A DNA stretch of 64,000 bases, taken from contig JAJFZO010000028.1 in NCBI GenBank assembly GCA_021397835.1, forward strand, positions 2,961,501-3,025,500. Direction: 5' to 3'. Of this stretch, positions 25,112-36,279 are shown piece by piece (the stretch's first letter is position 1; each line of letters starts with the position of its first letter). The notes beneath the pieces were generated by a model, which saw nothing but the letters and a program-made list of their open reading frames with translations, searched no databases and was not told where the DNA came from. The translations under genes and the position numbers were made by a program. This DNA is from Moringa oleifera (taxonomy: Eukaryota; Streptophyta; Magnoliopsida; Brassicales; Moringaceae).

Positions 25112-25435
25112 TTCATTGACCGAGTGGTAAAGTCTCATAAGGTTGACTAAGAGAGCCAAGGCTTAAGTTGGAATTTTTGCTTTTTTTCTCAAAATAATTC
25201 AAACATATCTTTTATTAAACAAACAACATAATTAACTAAAATCAATTATAGACCAAATGGTTGTAAATATGATATAATTTCCAATAGGACTGGGGTTTGA
25301 GTCTGTTGGTTTGCATTTTCAATTAAATATTTAAATTAAAAATAAAATCACAAAAAAACACATCACATGGTTTCTTTAGATTGGATGGCAATGCCATTTA
25401 TAAATCTCTATTGGAAAGATCGGGTTCGAGTCTCC
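25112..25435 (+). other. Three tRNA-like modules (A-box and B-box pairs) in the CACTA end
   Basis: Three units about 130 bp apart each carry an A-box-like then a B-box-like motif. Unit 1: A-like TGACCGAGTGG at 25117-25127, with a decayed B-box. Unit 2: A-like at 25250-25260 (ACCAAATGG core) and B-like GGTTTGAGTCT at 25294-25304. Unit 3: A-like near 25378-25390 (GGATGG core) and B-like GGTTCGAGTCT at 25423-25433. A-to-B spacing of about 45 bp is that of a tRNA gene. The same three units, in the same order and orientation relative to the terminus, occur in the second CACTA copy at 33963-34280. I see no complete acceptor stem or plausible anticodon arm, so these are tRNA-derived sequences rather than tRNA genes. 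Confidence 0.6.
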
Positions 25436-25439
25436 ATCA

Positions 25440-25687
25440 CAAATTTTTTTTCTAATTAAAGAATTTTTATGATGGTCCTTTAGAACCGTGATGTATGTTA
25501 CATTTTTTACGACGTTCTCTCAAGACCGTCATGTATGTTATGCTTTTTGTGATGGTCTTTTGAGACCGTCATGTACGTTACGTTTTTTATGATAGTCTTT
25601 CAGGACTGTCATGTATTCGATTTTTCAATGATGGTCATAAAATACCGTCATAAAATAATGTCATTAAAGAAAGTTTTTCTAGTGGTG
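25440..25687. repeat. Right subterminal repeat array of the CACTA element
   Basis: At least four units of about 45-50 bp built on 'TTTTTATGATGGTC...GACCGTCATGTA', each itself a short inverted repeat, ending in the terminal CTAGTGGTG. Strongly similar, inverted, to the start of the second CACTA at 33714-33950. Confidence 0.8.
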
Positions 25688-26713
25688 ACATTTCATCCTG
25701 CTATCTGTCAATGCTAAAGATATCACTCAGTTTTTAGAGTTCCCAAGTCAAGTCCTTATGAAATCCTTCTACGATTTTAAGCAACGGTGTTGAAAAATTA
25801 TCGAAGTTTTTTCAGATGTTAGCTGAGATTTTAAGAGATACTTATGAGCTAAAAGAGTATAGAGTGTATTCACTTCAAGATTATTGCTAAAAACTTCACA
25901 ACTTTAATGATAATCCATGGAAGCATCAAAGTAATTTTCATAATTTCTCGACTGCATACTTGTAGAAAATGTATTACACTAAAAAGGGAACGAAAATCCA
26001 TAATTAAAATAGAAACATATCCACAGAAGCTTGAGTGATATATCTACATAAAGTTCGAGATGCACTTTCATACAAAAGTTTGTTTGAGCCTTGATGATGC
26101 CACTTAAATATCTATCATAGAAAAATTTCCCAATATGTATCAACAATTGGTGAATAAGTTCATTATATCATTGTTATGTTAATAGGATAACAAATACGTC
26201 TGTGCATATACATACAAGCATACATGTACATGCCAAATAAAATATGTTTCTTTAGATGAAATGAGGAGCACAAAAGATAGAAGATCAATAAATAAAATCT
26301 TTTTGCCTATATCTTGTCTTACAATTCTTGAAGGTGGATTATCATCCCAACACCAAGTATTTAAACCCTAAGAAGCTTTTGTTTAATTTATCAATATTAA
26401 GTTGCATAACTACCATCCATTTATGAGAAAAATAATTCTTTTCATAAGATTGTCGTCTTAATTACAGATATAACGATTATTAAAATTAGAAATCTACTAA
26501 TAATGTGAATCATCTAAAAGACAAGAAATCTCAAAATGTTCAATCTAAATGCTAGTAATTTTCATCTAGTTAAAGCACAATTATATTTTTTACAGTTCAA
26601 GCAAAGGTAACCAAATAACATCAAGAACATTAGATTTGCAAGCAAATTTATGAATATAAGATAATCCAACACTCCTAACATCATTCATGCATCAAATGTT
26701 CCACAGAACTATA

Positions 26714-29457
26714 TGTCATAATCGATTTTTTTTTGGCAAAAACCCCAATTATGAGAATTTTTTAAAGAATAATAGAAAATATAAGGAGTCACCACCATTC
26801 TTTTTTATGATGTGATTAACCACCAGTTTTGAATGAAAACTTATTTTCTTTTGAAAAAGAAAAAATAAACTCCATTCGAAAATAGGTATTGGTCTTACTT
26901 CATTAGAGGATCTAAAATCAAAAGTCAATTACACGTAAGCAAGGACTAGCACATACCTTATAAATGTCCAAGAATTTTCACCACTTAAACAAGATGATCT
27001 CATGCCTTTGAATTTTATAGTAATTTGAAATTGATCATAATATATAATAAATATGTGTAATACTTAGTATATACAAAAAAAGTGAGATTAGACTTCAGCT
27101 TGATCTTAAAGTTTTAAGAGAAAATCATAGTAGACTTAATTAAAATGTGACAAATCTCAAAATAAATTTATTATGCAATTTTATGCAAGAATATTAGTCT
27201 AGTTGATATTAGATCTTTAATTCTAAAAAAACAAATATGTCTTAGTTTAGAGATCGAAATATAAACTTCATCAAATTACTTTCTTTAAAATAATTTTGAA
27301 AAAACATAAGATTAATAGACAATAAACAACAAATAAAATATAATTGAATAAAAGCAAATATTGTTTATTAGTTTATATGAAATAGATATACCATGGGTAA
27401 TACCTTTGGTACAATGCATGCTGTTTTTCTACTAAATAGCCAACGAATACTCTGAGTAAATCTTCCTAAAGAGGAATTTAAAAGATACAGAGATCTTAAA
27501 ATATTGAGACCCTTTTAAGAAAAGGAAGGTATAGAAATTCCAGAAAGAGAAAGAAAGAGAGAGAGACATTTGAATACAAAGATGCAAAATTTCAAAATGC
27601 AAAAACCACCTTTTACTTTCACTGAAAAATGGTCTATTTATAGAACAAAAATGGGGGCAAAGCTCATCTAAAATTTAAAAGTTTGTTGCAAGAGAGAATG
27701 GACTATAGTGATGGATAGAGCCTGAAACCTGACGTGAGAAAAAGATCAATTACGTTAGGGTAGAGCCAACTTCTCGAATCTTCACCATCAACTATACACC
27801 TGAAGCCTGATATGGTGACCGCATCTCAAACCTGATGTGGCATTAAAGTTAAAATACAACTACACTTAAAACTTGGTGTAAGATGAAAATTTAATGATGT
27901 TTGTAGTTAAATTGATCTAGCATTAGAATTAAGTTGGTCACATTAAAATCAAATTGATTTTAAAGTGAGATAAGAATTGATCATATTTGGTATTTAAATT
28001 AAATTGATCTAATGTGAAACTAAATCAGTCACATTAAGATTAAGTTAGTTTTGATATGAGAGTTGAATTGATCACATCGACAGTTAGAATGATTTAATGT
28101 GAGAACTTAGTTGGTCATATTGAAATCAAATTGCTTTTGATGTTAGATAGAAATCAATCACAGATGATATATAAATTACATTGATCTAATCAAAAACTAA
28201 GTTGATCACATTGGGATCAAATTGGTTTTAATGTGAGATAAAAATCAATTGCATTTGGTATATAAATTAAATTTATCTAATGTGAGAATTGAGTCGATCA
28301 CATTAGGATCAAATTACTTTTGATATGAGATAAAAATTAATCACATCTAGTGTATAAATTAAATTGATATAATGTAAAAATTGAGTTAATCAATCACATT
28401 ATGATCAAATTGGTTTTGATGTAAGATAAAAATCAATCACCTCTGGTATATAAATTAAATTAATCAAATGTGAGAAGTGAGCCGATCACATTGGAATCAA
28501 ATTGGTTTTGATGTGAGATAAGAATCAATCTCATTTTACATGAGACCGGAGATGGAATTTAATGTGAGATTAAAGTTAATCACAACGGAAATTATGTAAT
28601 CCAATATGAGATTACAGATACTCACATTAGGATTACATTATACTTATAACTTGATATGAGATTGAAGTTCACAACATTAAAATTTGTAATACTTGTAACC
28701 CAATGTGATCGAAGTCCATATCAGAAATTGTAATACTTGTAACTTGATGTGAGATCTAAGTCCACATTAAGAATCATAATATCTGTAACTCAATATGGGA
28801 TCAAAATCCATCACATCGAGAATGATATATGTAACTCGATGTGAGATTGAAGTCCACCACATTGGGATGGAAATGATGTAAGCATAGTCAATCACATCTC
28901 ATCAAGTATCATAAATGTCATGTTATCAAGATTCTTTTGTATCGATCCATTGTTGGGTTTACTTATTTGCCAATATGACATTGGTTCTATTATTTTATTA
29001 TAATTCTGTTGACCTACCATTGATTTACTATTATGCTATTGATCTGTCATTGATTTTACTATTATCCTATTGATTTGTCATAAATTTAAGAATCATGTCT
29101 TAGAATCTGATGTAAAATTAAGATTCATTACATCAGGATAAACACGAGGTCAGGTCCTCAAAAATCTAGTCCTAACCTCACATTGGGATGCACTTATTAA
29201 TCTATTCCTGACTTGACATTAAGATACGCTCAATCTACTATCAAGTTTACATCAAAGTATGTTCATTAATCTATTCTCAATCTGACATTGGGATATGATC
29301 ATATCAAGATATGCTTATTAAGTTATTCTCTACTTGTTATCGAGGCAAAAACATGATTTTGAATTTTGATTAGACAATCCTCATCTGGAAAGAGTTATTG
29401 ATATTTAACTATTTCTGGCTTTTTCTTAAAATTTAGAGTTAAAATTAGGTGTTTACA
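26714..29457 (-). repeat. Solo LTR, left-arm copy (2.7 kb)
   Basis: Begins TGTCATAATC and ends GGTGTTTACA. It is flanked by the 5-bp direct repeat CTATA (26709-26713 and 29458-29462), as expected for an LTR retrotransposon insertion reduced to one LTR by recombination. The LTR reads on the minus strand: U3 holds the tandem arrays at 27990-28900, and a TATA-box-like element (TCTATTTATAGA on the plus strand) lies near 27630. No internal retrotransposon sequence accompanies it. The matching copy at 38930-41781 has the same ends and the same target duplication. LTRs of this length are typical of the Tat/Ogre-type or other large gypsy groups; that lineage assignment is inference. Confidence 0.85.
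27990..28530 (-). repeat. About 92-bp tandem repeat inside the solo LTR U3
   Basis: Five to six degenerate units of about 92 bp. Each contains 'GATGTGAGATAAAAATCAATCAC', 'ATATAAATTAAATTGATC' and 'GATCACATTGGGATC'-like words in order (long words varied between units). A second array with a shorter unit, based on 'GTAACTTGATGTGAGAT', follows at about 28560-28880. Both recur, inverted, at 39540-40480. Confidence 0.75.
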
Positions 29458-29559
29458 CTATACATAAAAGATATATTGGTAAACCATTCAACAATATCAT
29501 CAACACGAACAAAGGAGAATCATAAGTAAGAAAATGTTTGTTTGTTTTGTTTCAAAATC

Positions 29560-31355
29560 AAAAATTATAAAGGCATAAAAAAATCTTTAACATTTAAAAA
29601 GAAAGGGTAGAAGAAATATCATTATTAGCATCATTATATCTACTATATATATATATATACTAATACATAAGAAAAGACAAATAAAGTCAATTAATTATAG
29701 GCATCCTGTCCGAAAAAGAAAAAACAAAACAAAAGATCTAGCACCCACCCTTTTTAAGGGAAAAAAAAAGGATAATATTCTCGTTTTACTAATTTCTTAT
29801 GATTTTTTAGTTGATTGAATTCACTAATGATCGATGCCTTTATTAAGTACACATTAAAAATAAATATATAAATATGGATCATCAAACTAAAACAAAGCAC
29901 AGAAAGAAAAATCTCATGAAGAATTGAATCAAAGATAAATATTTTTGTCTTTTTCTTTGAAACGATATAGAATTGAAAACAAAGTACTAAGAAAAAAAAT
30001 AGCATACTTACGATATCAAACTCTTCATTATGGTAAAATCAAGCATTATAAAACAAAAAAGCAAAACAAAAAAAGAAAACAATGAGAAGCTTAAAAATTA
30101 TGAATGTAGACAAAGAAATAATTGCAATTTTAAAAGTGACCTACGTAAATAGTTAACCTCTTCCTCTTAAATTAATTCCTAATTTTGAAATAAACAAAAT
30201 AGTGCTTGATGATAATTTCTCATAAAATCTAAATCTGTTGAACATGATTTTCTTATATCAGGATTGAAGAAACTTTGAGAAAAACTCAAAGGGTAAAGTA
30301 CTTATCTAAATTAATAAAGAAAATGAATTTTAGTCATTTTTTGAGGTAAATGTTGAATTTTACGTCAATTCAGCTTGCAGTAACTTTGTTTATTAGATTT
30401 ATTTTGGTTTTAGTGTAAATAAAACAGAATGTATTAATTAATGTTATGTGCATAACCGCACTTTGCATTAGTTTGACAGATAAAAGCACTTTTGTGAACT
30501 ATCGAAGACTTTGCAATTTTGCTTGTATATGCAAAATAGAATTTACTTTCTTCTATATGATAAAAAAGATGTTTGGATAAAATAGAGGAAATTTATTCTA
30601 AGCCGCGTGGTTCATTTATTAAAGACCTTTAGTTATTTTTTACATAAAGGATTTAATGAACGAAAAAGAAGCTTCTAAATTCTTTCACTATTTAATCTGG
30701 ACCAATTTTTTGTTGTATTCTATATCATTTTATATAAACCCAAAAAAGAAGTGCTTAATTTTCAAATCATAGAAACAGTTTTCTGAGTCAAGGTTTTTTA
30801 TTAACTTATGTTTTTTTTTACTTTTATTAGTAAAATGTAGATACGTGGTAATTTAACCATAATTTTTAATATTTTTTCACATTATTATTACAAATTACAA
30901 AAGTAACATTTTATCTTCTTATAAAAAAAATTTAGCACATAGATCAATAAAAGATCTTTATCAAAAATTTTCAAAGCTTAATAAAAAATTAAAGGCTCTA
31001 ATTTTTATAACATTATTACGTTTAAAATTTTTTTAAATATGTTAATTTTAAAAAATAAGACTTCATTATGTATATATAATGTAGTTATCATTATGCAGCC
31101 AAATGTAAAATCAATGTAGTTTTGATTTTTTTTTTGTTTTAATTTCTTTTAAAAAATTTCTAATGAATACATCTTTAATGATGCAGTAAAGTTTCGATGT
31201 GAGGGATACAATTATTTTATTGATAAAAAAAGATAAAACTTCCCTAGTTTTTTTTCTCTTTCTTTCTTTTTTATCTCCCCCACTTCTCTTGTATCAATAA
31301 TAAAATTTTGATACTTTTCATAATCGAAGTTTTACCTTTCTTTAACTTTATTTTT
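29560..31355 (+). repeat. Dispersed AT-rich repeat, copy 2
   Basis: Direct-orientation match to 1-1765 along its whole length, and inverted match of its first 1040 bp to 37792-38830. It adjoins the solo LTR, which inserted about 100 bp outside the homologous start of copy 1. No coding potential. Confidence 0.75.
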
Positions 31356-33299
31356 ATTAACTTTAAAGATTCCAATGAAAATATTTCATTGAAATTCTTA
31401 ATTAAATTTAAATTTTCATGAACATTATTTCATTAAAATTTCTAAATTAAAAATAAAAAATAGTATAAATTTTAATTAAAAATTTAAACGGATAAACTTT
31501 GTTGGAATTTTAAATTAAAACAAAAATTATTTCTTTATTTAATAATTTTATTATGAATATATACTTTTAATTATTTATAAATAATTTTCAAATAATAATT
31601 TTATTCATAATTTACTTCTAATTAATTAAGTAAAGATTTAAAAATTATATTTTCAAATAAACAAAAAAACACAAAAAACAAAATTGAACAAACAACAAAA
31701 ACTATTGTATATGCATGATTAAAATGTTAATTTACATATCCAATATAAGATGCACTATTTAAGAGAAAAAAGGTCAACATTCTTTTTCTTCCTCTCTTTT
31801 CGGCTTCATTTAGCTCCCTATAGAAGAATAGGTCTACTTAAAGATTGAAGATGGAAGAGAAAACAAGGATTAGTTTAAAAGAAGTAGTAACCATGGCAAC
31901 TAGCAAATGATATTACCAAAAATACTCTTTTTAAAAAGTTAAAGTTCAATACTCCCCATGGCTTTTTGTTCTCCGTAGGCAAACAAGAGTTAGGTTACGT
32001 GCTATCACATCACACTTGTGCGTAGGACAAATGGTATTATTCATTTATAATACCATCCTTGCCAACATTTAAAAGAAGCATACAATAATGTGCTTCCTTT
32101 TGTTATTGGCAAGAATTCTCCCAATATAACATTTTAGGGAATCAATATCACATTAGAATATTTCCTAGTGTTACTTCCTTAATAAGCTGCAAGCAGTTCA
32201 AATTAAAGGGTGAGTTGTAGCAAAATGGACTGGACCACTAAAAGACTACAATGCATAGGAGAAAAGACTTTGAACCAACAAAAAAAAAAAAGATTTACTT
32301 GATGATCAATCCTTAAGTTAGAGAGGATAAGGAGAAGAGGCTTATTAAATGATGCCTGCATCTGATTTGTGAAAAATACCAGGTGTATGCCTTCTACCAA
32401 TTTCATGGGTACTAATGTGTTATAGAAATTTCAATATAACTTTTCACCATAAGGTCTTATAGACTAGATAGTAATGTCCCAAGGGTTTTAAAATTACAAC
32501 AATAACCCTTGTAGATTCTTGGGATGAAAAACGAAAGCAAGAGATTTCACTGTTTGCGACTAGGCAACATGGCATGGAAAACAATCCATAACCATCTACA
32601 CTTAATTATTTATTTATTTTTATGATAATATTTTAATTTAGTTGAATGATTGGAATTATTATTGTTTGTATCATCAAAAATTGAAAAATAATATAAAATA
32701 AATTAAGTAAAAGTAAATGATTTAATATGTCATGCCTATTTAGTTAAAGAAGTATCATTGTTTTACTTGCATTATTTCAAACCATATGTCAATGTATGAG
32801 ATCAAAAAATACCATGGAGTGATGAGAGTGACTATAATTGAAAGAGCATGAAAGGAATCTTTCTATATTTAAACATTTCAATCTAGTATTTGAAAGGAAA
32901 AAAATAAAGATATTTAGCTCTAGATGGATATCAAGCTGCTCAAAGATACATTAATTGAACTTTCCAAAAACGAAACTATTCCTACAGTATGTATTTTGTG
33001 ACTTAACTATAATTATTTGTTTACTTATTCACACATAAAGACCACTTATAGTATTAATCATTTTTTTAAACTAATAATTTAAAGGATTTATATTTCTTAA
33101 TTATGTGAACATTATTCTTTTATAACTAATCATAAGGCTGACACACACTTAGAGCTTTGATTTGCAAGTTAGTTCAACTGATACGTGAATACTTAAACTC
33201 TAAACTCTTATTAATTAAATATATTTCAATAAATGTAGTTATATGATTCACATTCTATATTTACAAGCACATAACCCATAAAACTTTAGTGCTAGCAAC
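31356..33299. other. AT-rich intergenic sequence between the arms, no gene seen
   Basis: 31360-31700 is extremely AT-rich with many short self-complementary runs. 31740-32600 is more balanced but stops occur in all frames. Nothing recognisable. Confidence 0.4.
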
Positions 33300-33535
33300 T
33301 TCACCAAGGACATTGTAAAAGGTTGTCAAGGTCTTGGAGTCATATGTAGAATACTATGTCAACAAGTACAAATTTCATACTAAAAGACATAGTTCAGACA
33401 GAGGTACAATGAGTAATGGAGAATACATTAACAAATATTGGTGATGAAAAAGAACATACTACATGAGCCAAATTTCGAAAGTGATTCAAAACAGGATGAG
33501 GAAAAGGAAGAGGACGACTTTGAAGATGATGATTA
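33300..33535 (+). pseudogene. TNP2 transposase C-terminal relic (DUF4216-like)
   Basis: The plus strand near 33325-33430 reads SYVEYYVNKYKFHTKRHSS. This matches the start of DUF4216, where a 'VNGYRFHTK'-type motif is conserved. In another frame 33485-33530 gives an acidic end, DEEKEEDDFEDDD then stop. It is outside the CACTA terminus at 33714 and belongs to a different CACTA family from the transposase at 20448-23912. Only this exon remnant survives; frameshifted. Confidence 0.5.
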
Positions 33536-33713
33536 GTTAATTTTTGTCTTTTATGTTAATTGTTTCAATTAATCTCTATGTACATAATGAATTATTTGAT
33601 GTGTAATGATTGAATTATTTATTTTACTATTAGATTTGTAGATTTTAGATATCATATGTTGATGGATTGTCATTTTTTTCAAATGTTTTTAACATGTATT
33701 TTCAGTAGTTTTA

Positions 33714-34716
33714 CACTACAAGAAAAATTATTTTTAATGACAGTATTTTATGAAGGTCTTTTATGAACGTCATTAAAAAATTAAATACATAAGGTCTGAA
33801 AAGACCGTCACAAAAAACGTAACATATATGACGGTCTCTTAGGACTGTCATAAAAAACATAACATACATGACAGTCCTAAGAGACCGTTATAAAAAATGT
33901 AGTATACATGATGGTTCTAAGGGACCATCATAAAAAATCAGTAATTAGAAAAAAAAAGTTTGTGATGGAGACTCGAACCTAATCTCTCATAAAGAGATTG
34001 ATAAATGTCATTGCCATCTGGCCAAAGCTAAAGATGTGGTATGTCTTGTAGAGATTAATATTTAATTTAAATACTTGATTGAAAATGCAAGCCAGCAAAC
34101 TTGAACCGAAACCTTATCTCAGGCTTACAACCATTTGCTCCATAGTTTCATTTTGGTTTGCTATGTTATTTGTTTAATAAAACATATGTTTGAATTATTT
34201 TGAGAAAAAAAGCTTGGGGATCGAATTGAACCCAGGCTCTCTTAGTCAATTTTATGAGACTTTACCACTCGGTCAACCAAAATCTTATGTAATGATTTTG
34301 ACAGTAATACAATTTAAATATTATACAGGGTGTATTATAATACTTAAAGATCTTCATCCTCACACTGATAGTCGTCTTCCTCATTCTTTCTCGAAAATAC
34401 TTGAAAATACTAGTCTTTGAAACAGAGATTTCTCTCTTTTAACATCATATAATCGATCGAAAGCTTCGTTCTTTCAAAAAAATTTGTGAAATAGGTTTTG
34501 TGCACTGTCGGATGATACCATTAAAGTAAAAAAAAATGTTACGTAAAACTAATCAAACCTTCATTTCACATTGTTAGAGAGAGAAAGAGAGGTTTTTTTG
34601 TTGATTCTTCCAATTTCTTACTTAGTTTTGTTCTAAAATTTTCTTCTCTTGGCATTATGCATTTTTGGATGATACCCAACCCTTGTGATACTAGAAATTA
34701 TAAGTAAATGAAGGGA
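33714..34716 (+). mobile_element. Truncated second CACTA element (one end only)
   Basis: Starts with a classic terminus, CACTACAAGAAAAAT, followed by the subterminal 'GACGGTC/GACCGTC' array to about 33950, then the three tRNA-like modules and leader sequence. The 1.0 kb is colinear, inverted, with the right end of the first CACTA (25687 down to about 24680). Homology stops at about 34716, beside a tandem 'ATGAAGGGAGAA' duplication, and the sequence upstream of a MAP kinase fragment begins. No matching opposite terminus (TTTCTTGTAGTG) was found to the right. Confidence 0.8.
33963..34280 (-). other. Three tRNA-like modules, second CACTA copy
   Basis: Minus-strand counterparts of 25112-25435. 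Unit 1: A-box TGACCGAGTGG at 34265-34275 with B-box-like GGTTCAATTCG at 34222-34232. Unit 2: A-like at 34131-34142 and B-like GGTTCAAGTTT at 34097-34107. Unit 3: A-like TGGCCAGATGG at 34014-34024 and B-like GGTTCGAGTCT at about 33970-33980. Motifs here are closer to the Pol III consensus than in the first copy, especially units 1 and 3. D-arm pairing GAC...GTC is possible in unit 1. Confidence 0.6.
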
Positions 34717-34729
34717 GAAATGAAGGGAG

Positions 34730-36279
34730 AAATTCAGCCATTGCTGGGCCTGTCTAGTTTCTGTTAATGGCACTAACAAAGCCATCACCCAAGTATGTAC
34801 CATGCATCTATTTGTGGAAAAGTAAAACCTAACATAGACAAATTAACTCTCTTTCTCTCTCTCTCTCTCTCTATGTATATGTATTTAGTAGCTTAGACAG
34901 CCTTAGGTACTGTCTTCACATGCTGTGTTTTCTCATCCATGCAGAATATGGTATTGAATTTGATGATGCATTAATAGGTTAAACTTCCATGCTCTTATGG
35001 CAAAATTTCATTGGAAAACCAAGGCCTTTCTTAAGGAGATTCCAAAATCGAATGAAAGCAATATTGTATAACCCAAAATCAAATCGCCAACAATGCTCTT
35101 GGAGATACAGAGAAACCATAGCTAACTTGTGATAATAATAATAACCCAAAAAACAAACATCTTGGTGTCTTCTTCTATTGAAGAAAAATGGCTATAACGA
35201 AGGAATCGAGTTTTGGTTCAGCAACAGAAGGTGGCAATATCAAGGGAGTGCTCACTCATGGAGGCAAATATGTACAGTATAATGTTTACGGTAACTTGTT
35301 TGAGGTGTCCAATAAGTATGTGCCTCCTATTCGTCCAATCGGCAAAGGTGCTTATGGCATTGTTTGGTACATTTCTCTCTGATTATCCACACCTTCTTTT
35401 AAGTTCTTTACTTTCTCTTGGGGCCTCTAGATTAGTGGTTTGGCAATTTTTGTTTTTGGGTATTGCCTTTTTCTTCTATTTTGTCGATAGAACTGAAAAG
35501 CTTGGTGATTTGACAGTCTTTATTGTTCTTTTTTTCTCATAAGGGAACTAGGTTTCAAGGGTTTTGGGTGCTATCTTGTGACATTTTTTATTGGCTCTTG
35601 TTGTATTGTTTTCTTTCCTAAATTTATGGTTTATTCAGATAAACATCTTTTTTTGTCAATATGCAGTCTTTAGGAAACATCTTTCTATTAATCTCAAGTC
35701 AGAAAGCTTCTGTTTGTTAAATCTCCTTTTTTAACCATGTGAAAGTTATGATTAAGTGGACTTTTAGTTTGTTAGAAACTTCAAATGCAAGTTCATTTTA
35801 TGCCCTAAATTGGGCTTATTTGATCATATCTAGAAGAAATCAAACCTTGCAATTCTTGAGAATAGTTGAATCAAGCATCGCAATCTTTATTTTTGGGATA
35901 TGATTCTTTTTCTTCACACTAGAATTAAGTGATGGTGCCATAGACAAACACAGAGGAGCTCAAATTAACTCACATAACATTTCTATGTATATTTCTACAA
36001 TGTTTATTTGAATTCAAAATGTCACAATGGTATGAACTTGAATGATAAGCTAGCAAATTTAAGCCACACAACTATATAATTGGATATTCAAAAAGCTTGT
36101 TTCAATGCACCCAACTGTCAGACAGATGAGGAAAGCTTTACCTAGATGTATCTAATCAAGCCTGAAATGGTGGATAACATAACTCCATTTTTTTTTTCAG
36201 TGCTACTGTGAATTTAGATACGCATGAGGAGGTTGCCATTAAGAAGATTGGTAATGCACTTGACAAAAGGATCTTCTGA
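34730..36279 (+). pseudogene. 5' fragment of a plant MAP kinase gene (MPK4-like)
   Basis: Exon 1 runs from the ATG at 35188 to 35366 and encodes a group B (MPK4-type) N-terminus: [33 protein letters not shown]. The glycine-rich ATP loop GKGAYG is intact. A GT donor at 35367 and a TTTTTTTTCAG acceptor ending at 36200 define an 834-bp intron of the expected phase, splitting a Cys codon. Exon 2 (from 36201) reads ATVNLDTHEEVAIKKIGNA, including the ATP-binding lysine. It is then broken by a short deletion and stop at 36277-36279, before the helix-C region. The catalytic loop, TEY activation motif and rest of the kinase are absent. About 450 bp upstream, with a CT-rich leader (34850-34872), may be the original promoter and 5' UTR. 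It could make at most a truncated peptide. Confidence 0.88.

Larger units (their letters stand above)
16048..25687 (-). mobile_element. CACTA (En/Spm-like) DNA transposon, 9.6 kb, in the left arm
   Basis: Ends CACCATGAGAAAAC (left) and GTTTTTCTAGTGGTG (right; reverse complement CACCACTAGAAAAAC), variants of the CACTA terminus. It is flanked by the 3-bp duplication ACA (16045-16047 and 25688-25690). The right arm of the inverted repeat carries the uninterrupted site (GATGACATTTCAT near 42815-42825), which confirms both ends. Subterminal arrays of short 'ATGACGGTC'-type repeats occupy the first and last 250-350 bp. Two genes lie on the minus strand, TNP2-type transposase (20448-23912) then a second gene with a Ulp1 protease (17245-20307). 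This is the standard plant CACTA layout; both genes are degenerate. Confidence 0.92.
12375..30599 (+). repeat. Left arm of a large imperfect inverted repeat
   Basis: Reading inward, the arm contains gypsy relic, LTR-like block, AP2 relic, a unique CACTA insertion (16048-25687), unassigned sequence (25691-26708), solo LTR and the dispersed repeat. In reverse complement this matches the right arm, module by module. The inner limit is precise: homology ends at 30599 here and 37792 there. The outer limit, 12375, is set by the CACTA insertion at 57869 on the right side. By-eye identity in aligned stretches is about 80-85%. Confidence 0.85.

Noticed and set aside
25112..25180. Possible functional tRNA gene in the CACTA end
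   Set aside because: A-box and spacing fit, but the B-box of this unit is decayed and there is no acceptor-stem pairing or clear anticodon arm; recorded as tRNA-like instead.
27960..28900. Periodic repeats considered as a CRISPR-like or satellite array
   Set aside because: The repeats are degenerate, lack unique spacers, and lie wholly within the U3 of a solo LTR; the organism is a plant.
31360..31700. Extremely AT-rich stretch considered as a MITE or matrix attachment region
   Set aside because: No pair of terminal inverted repeats with a target duplication could be defined, and composition alone is weak evidence.
35213..35542. 109-residue plus-strand frame overlapping the MAP kinase exon
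   Set aside because: It is an out-of-frame shadow of exon 1 running into the intron.
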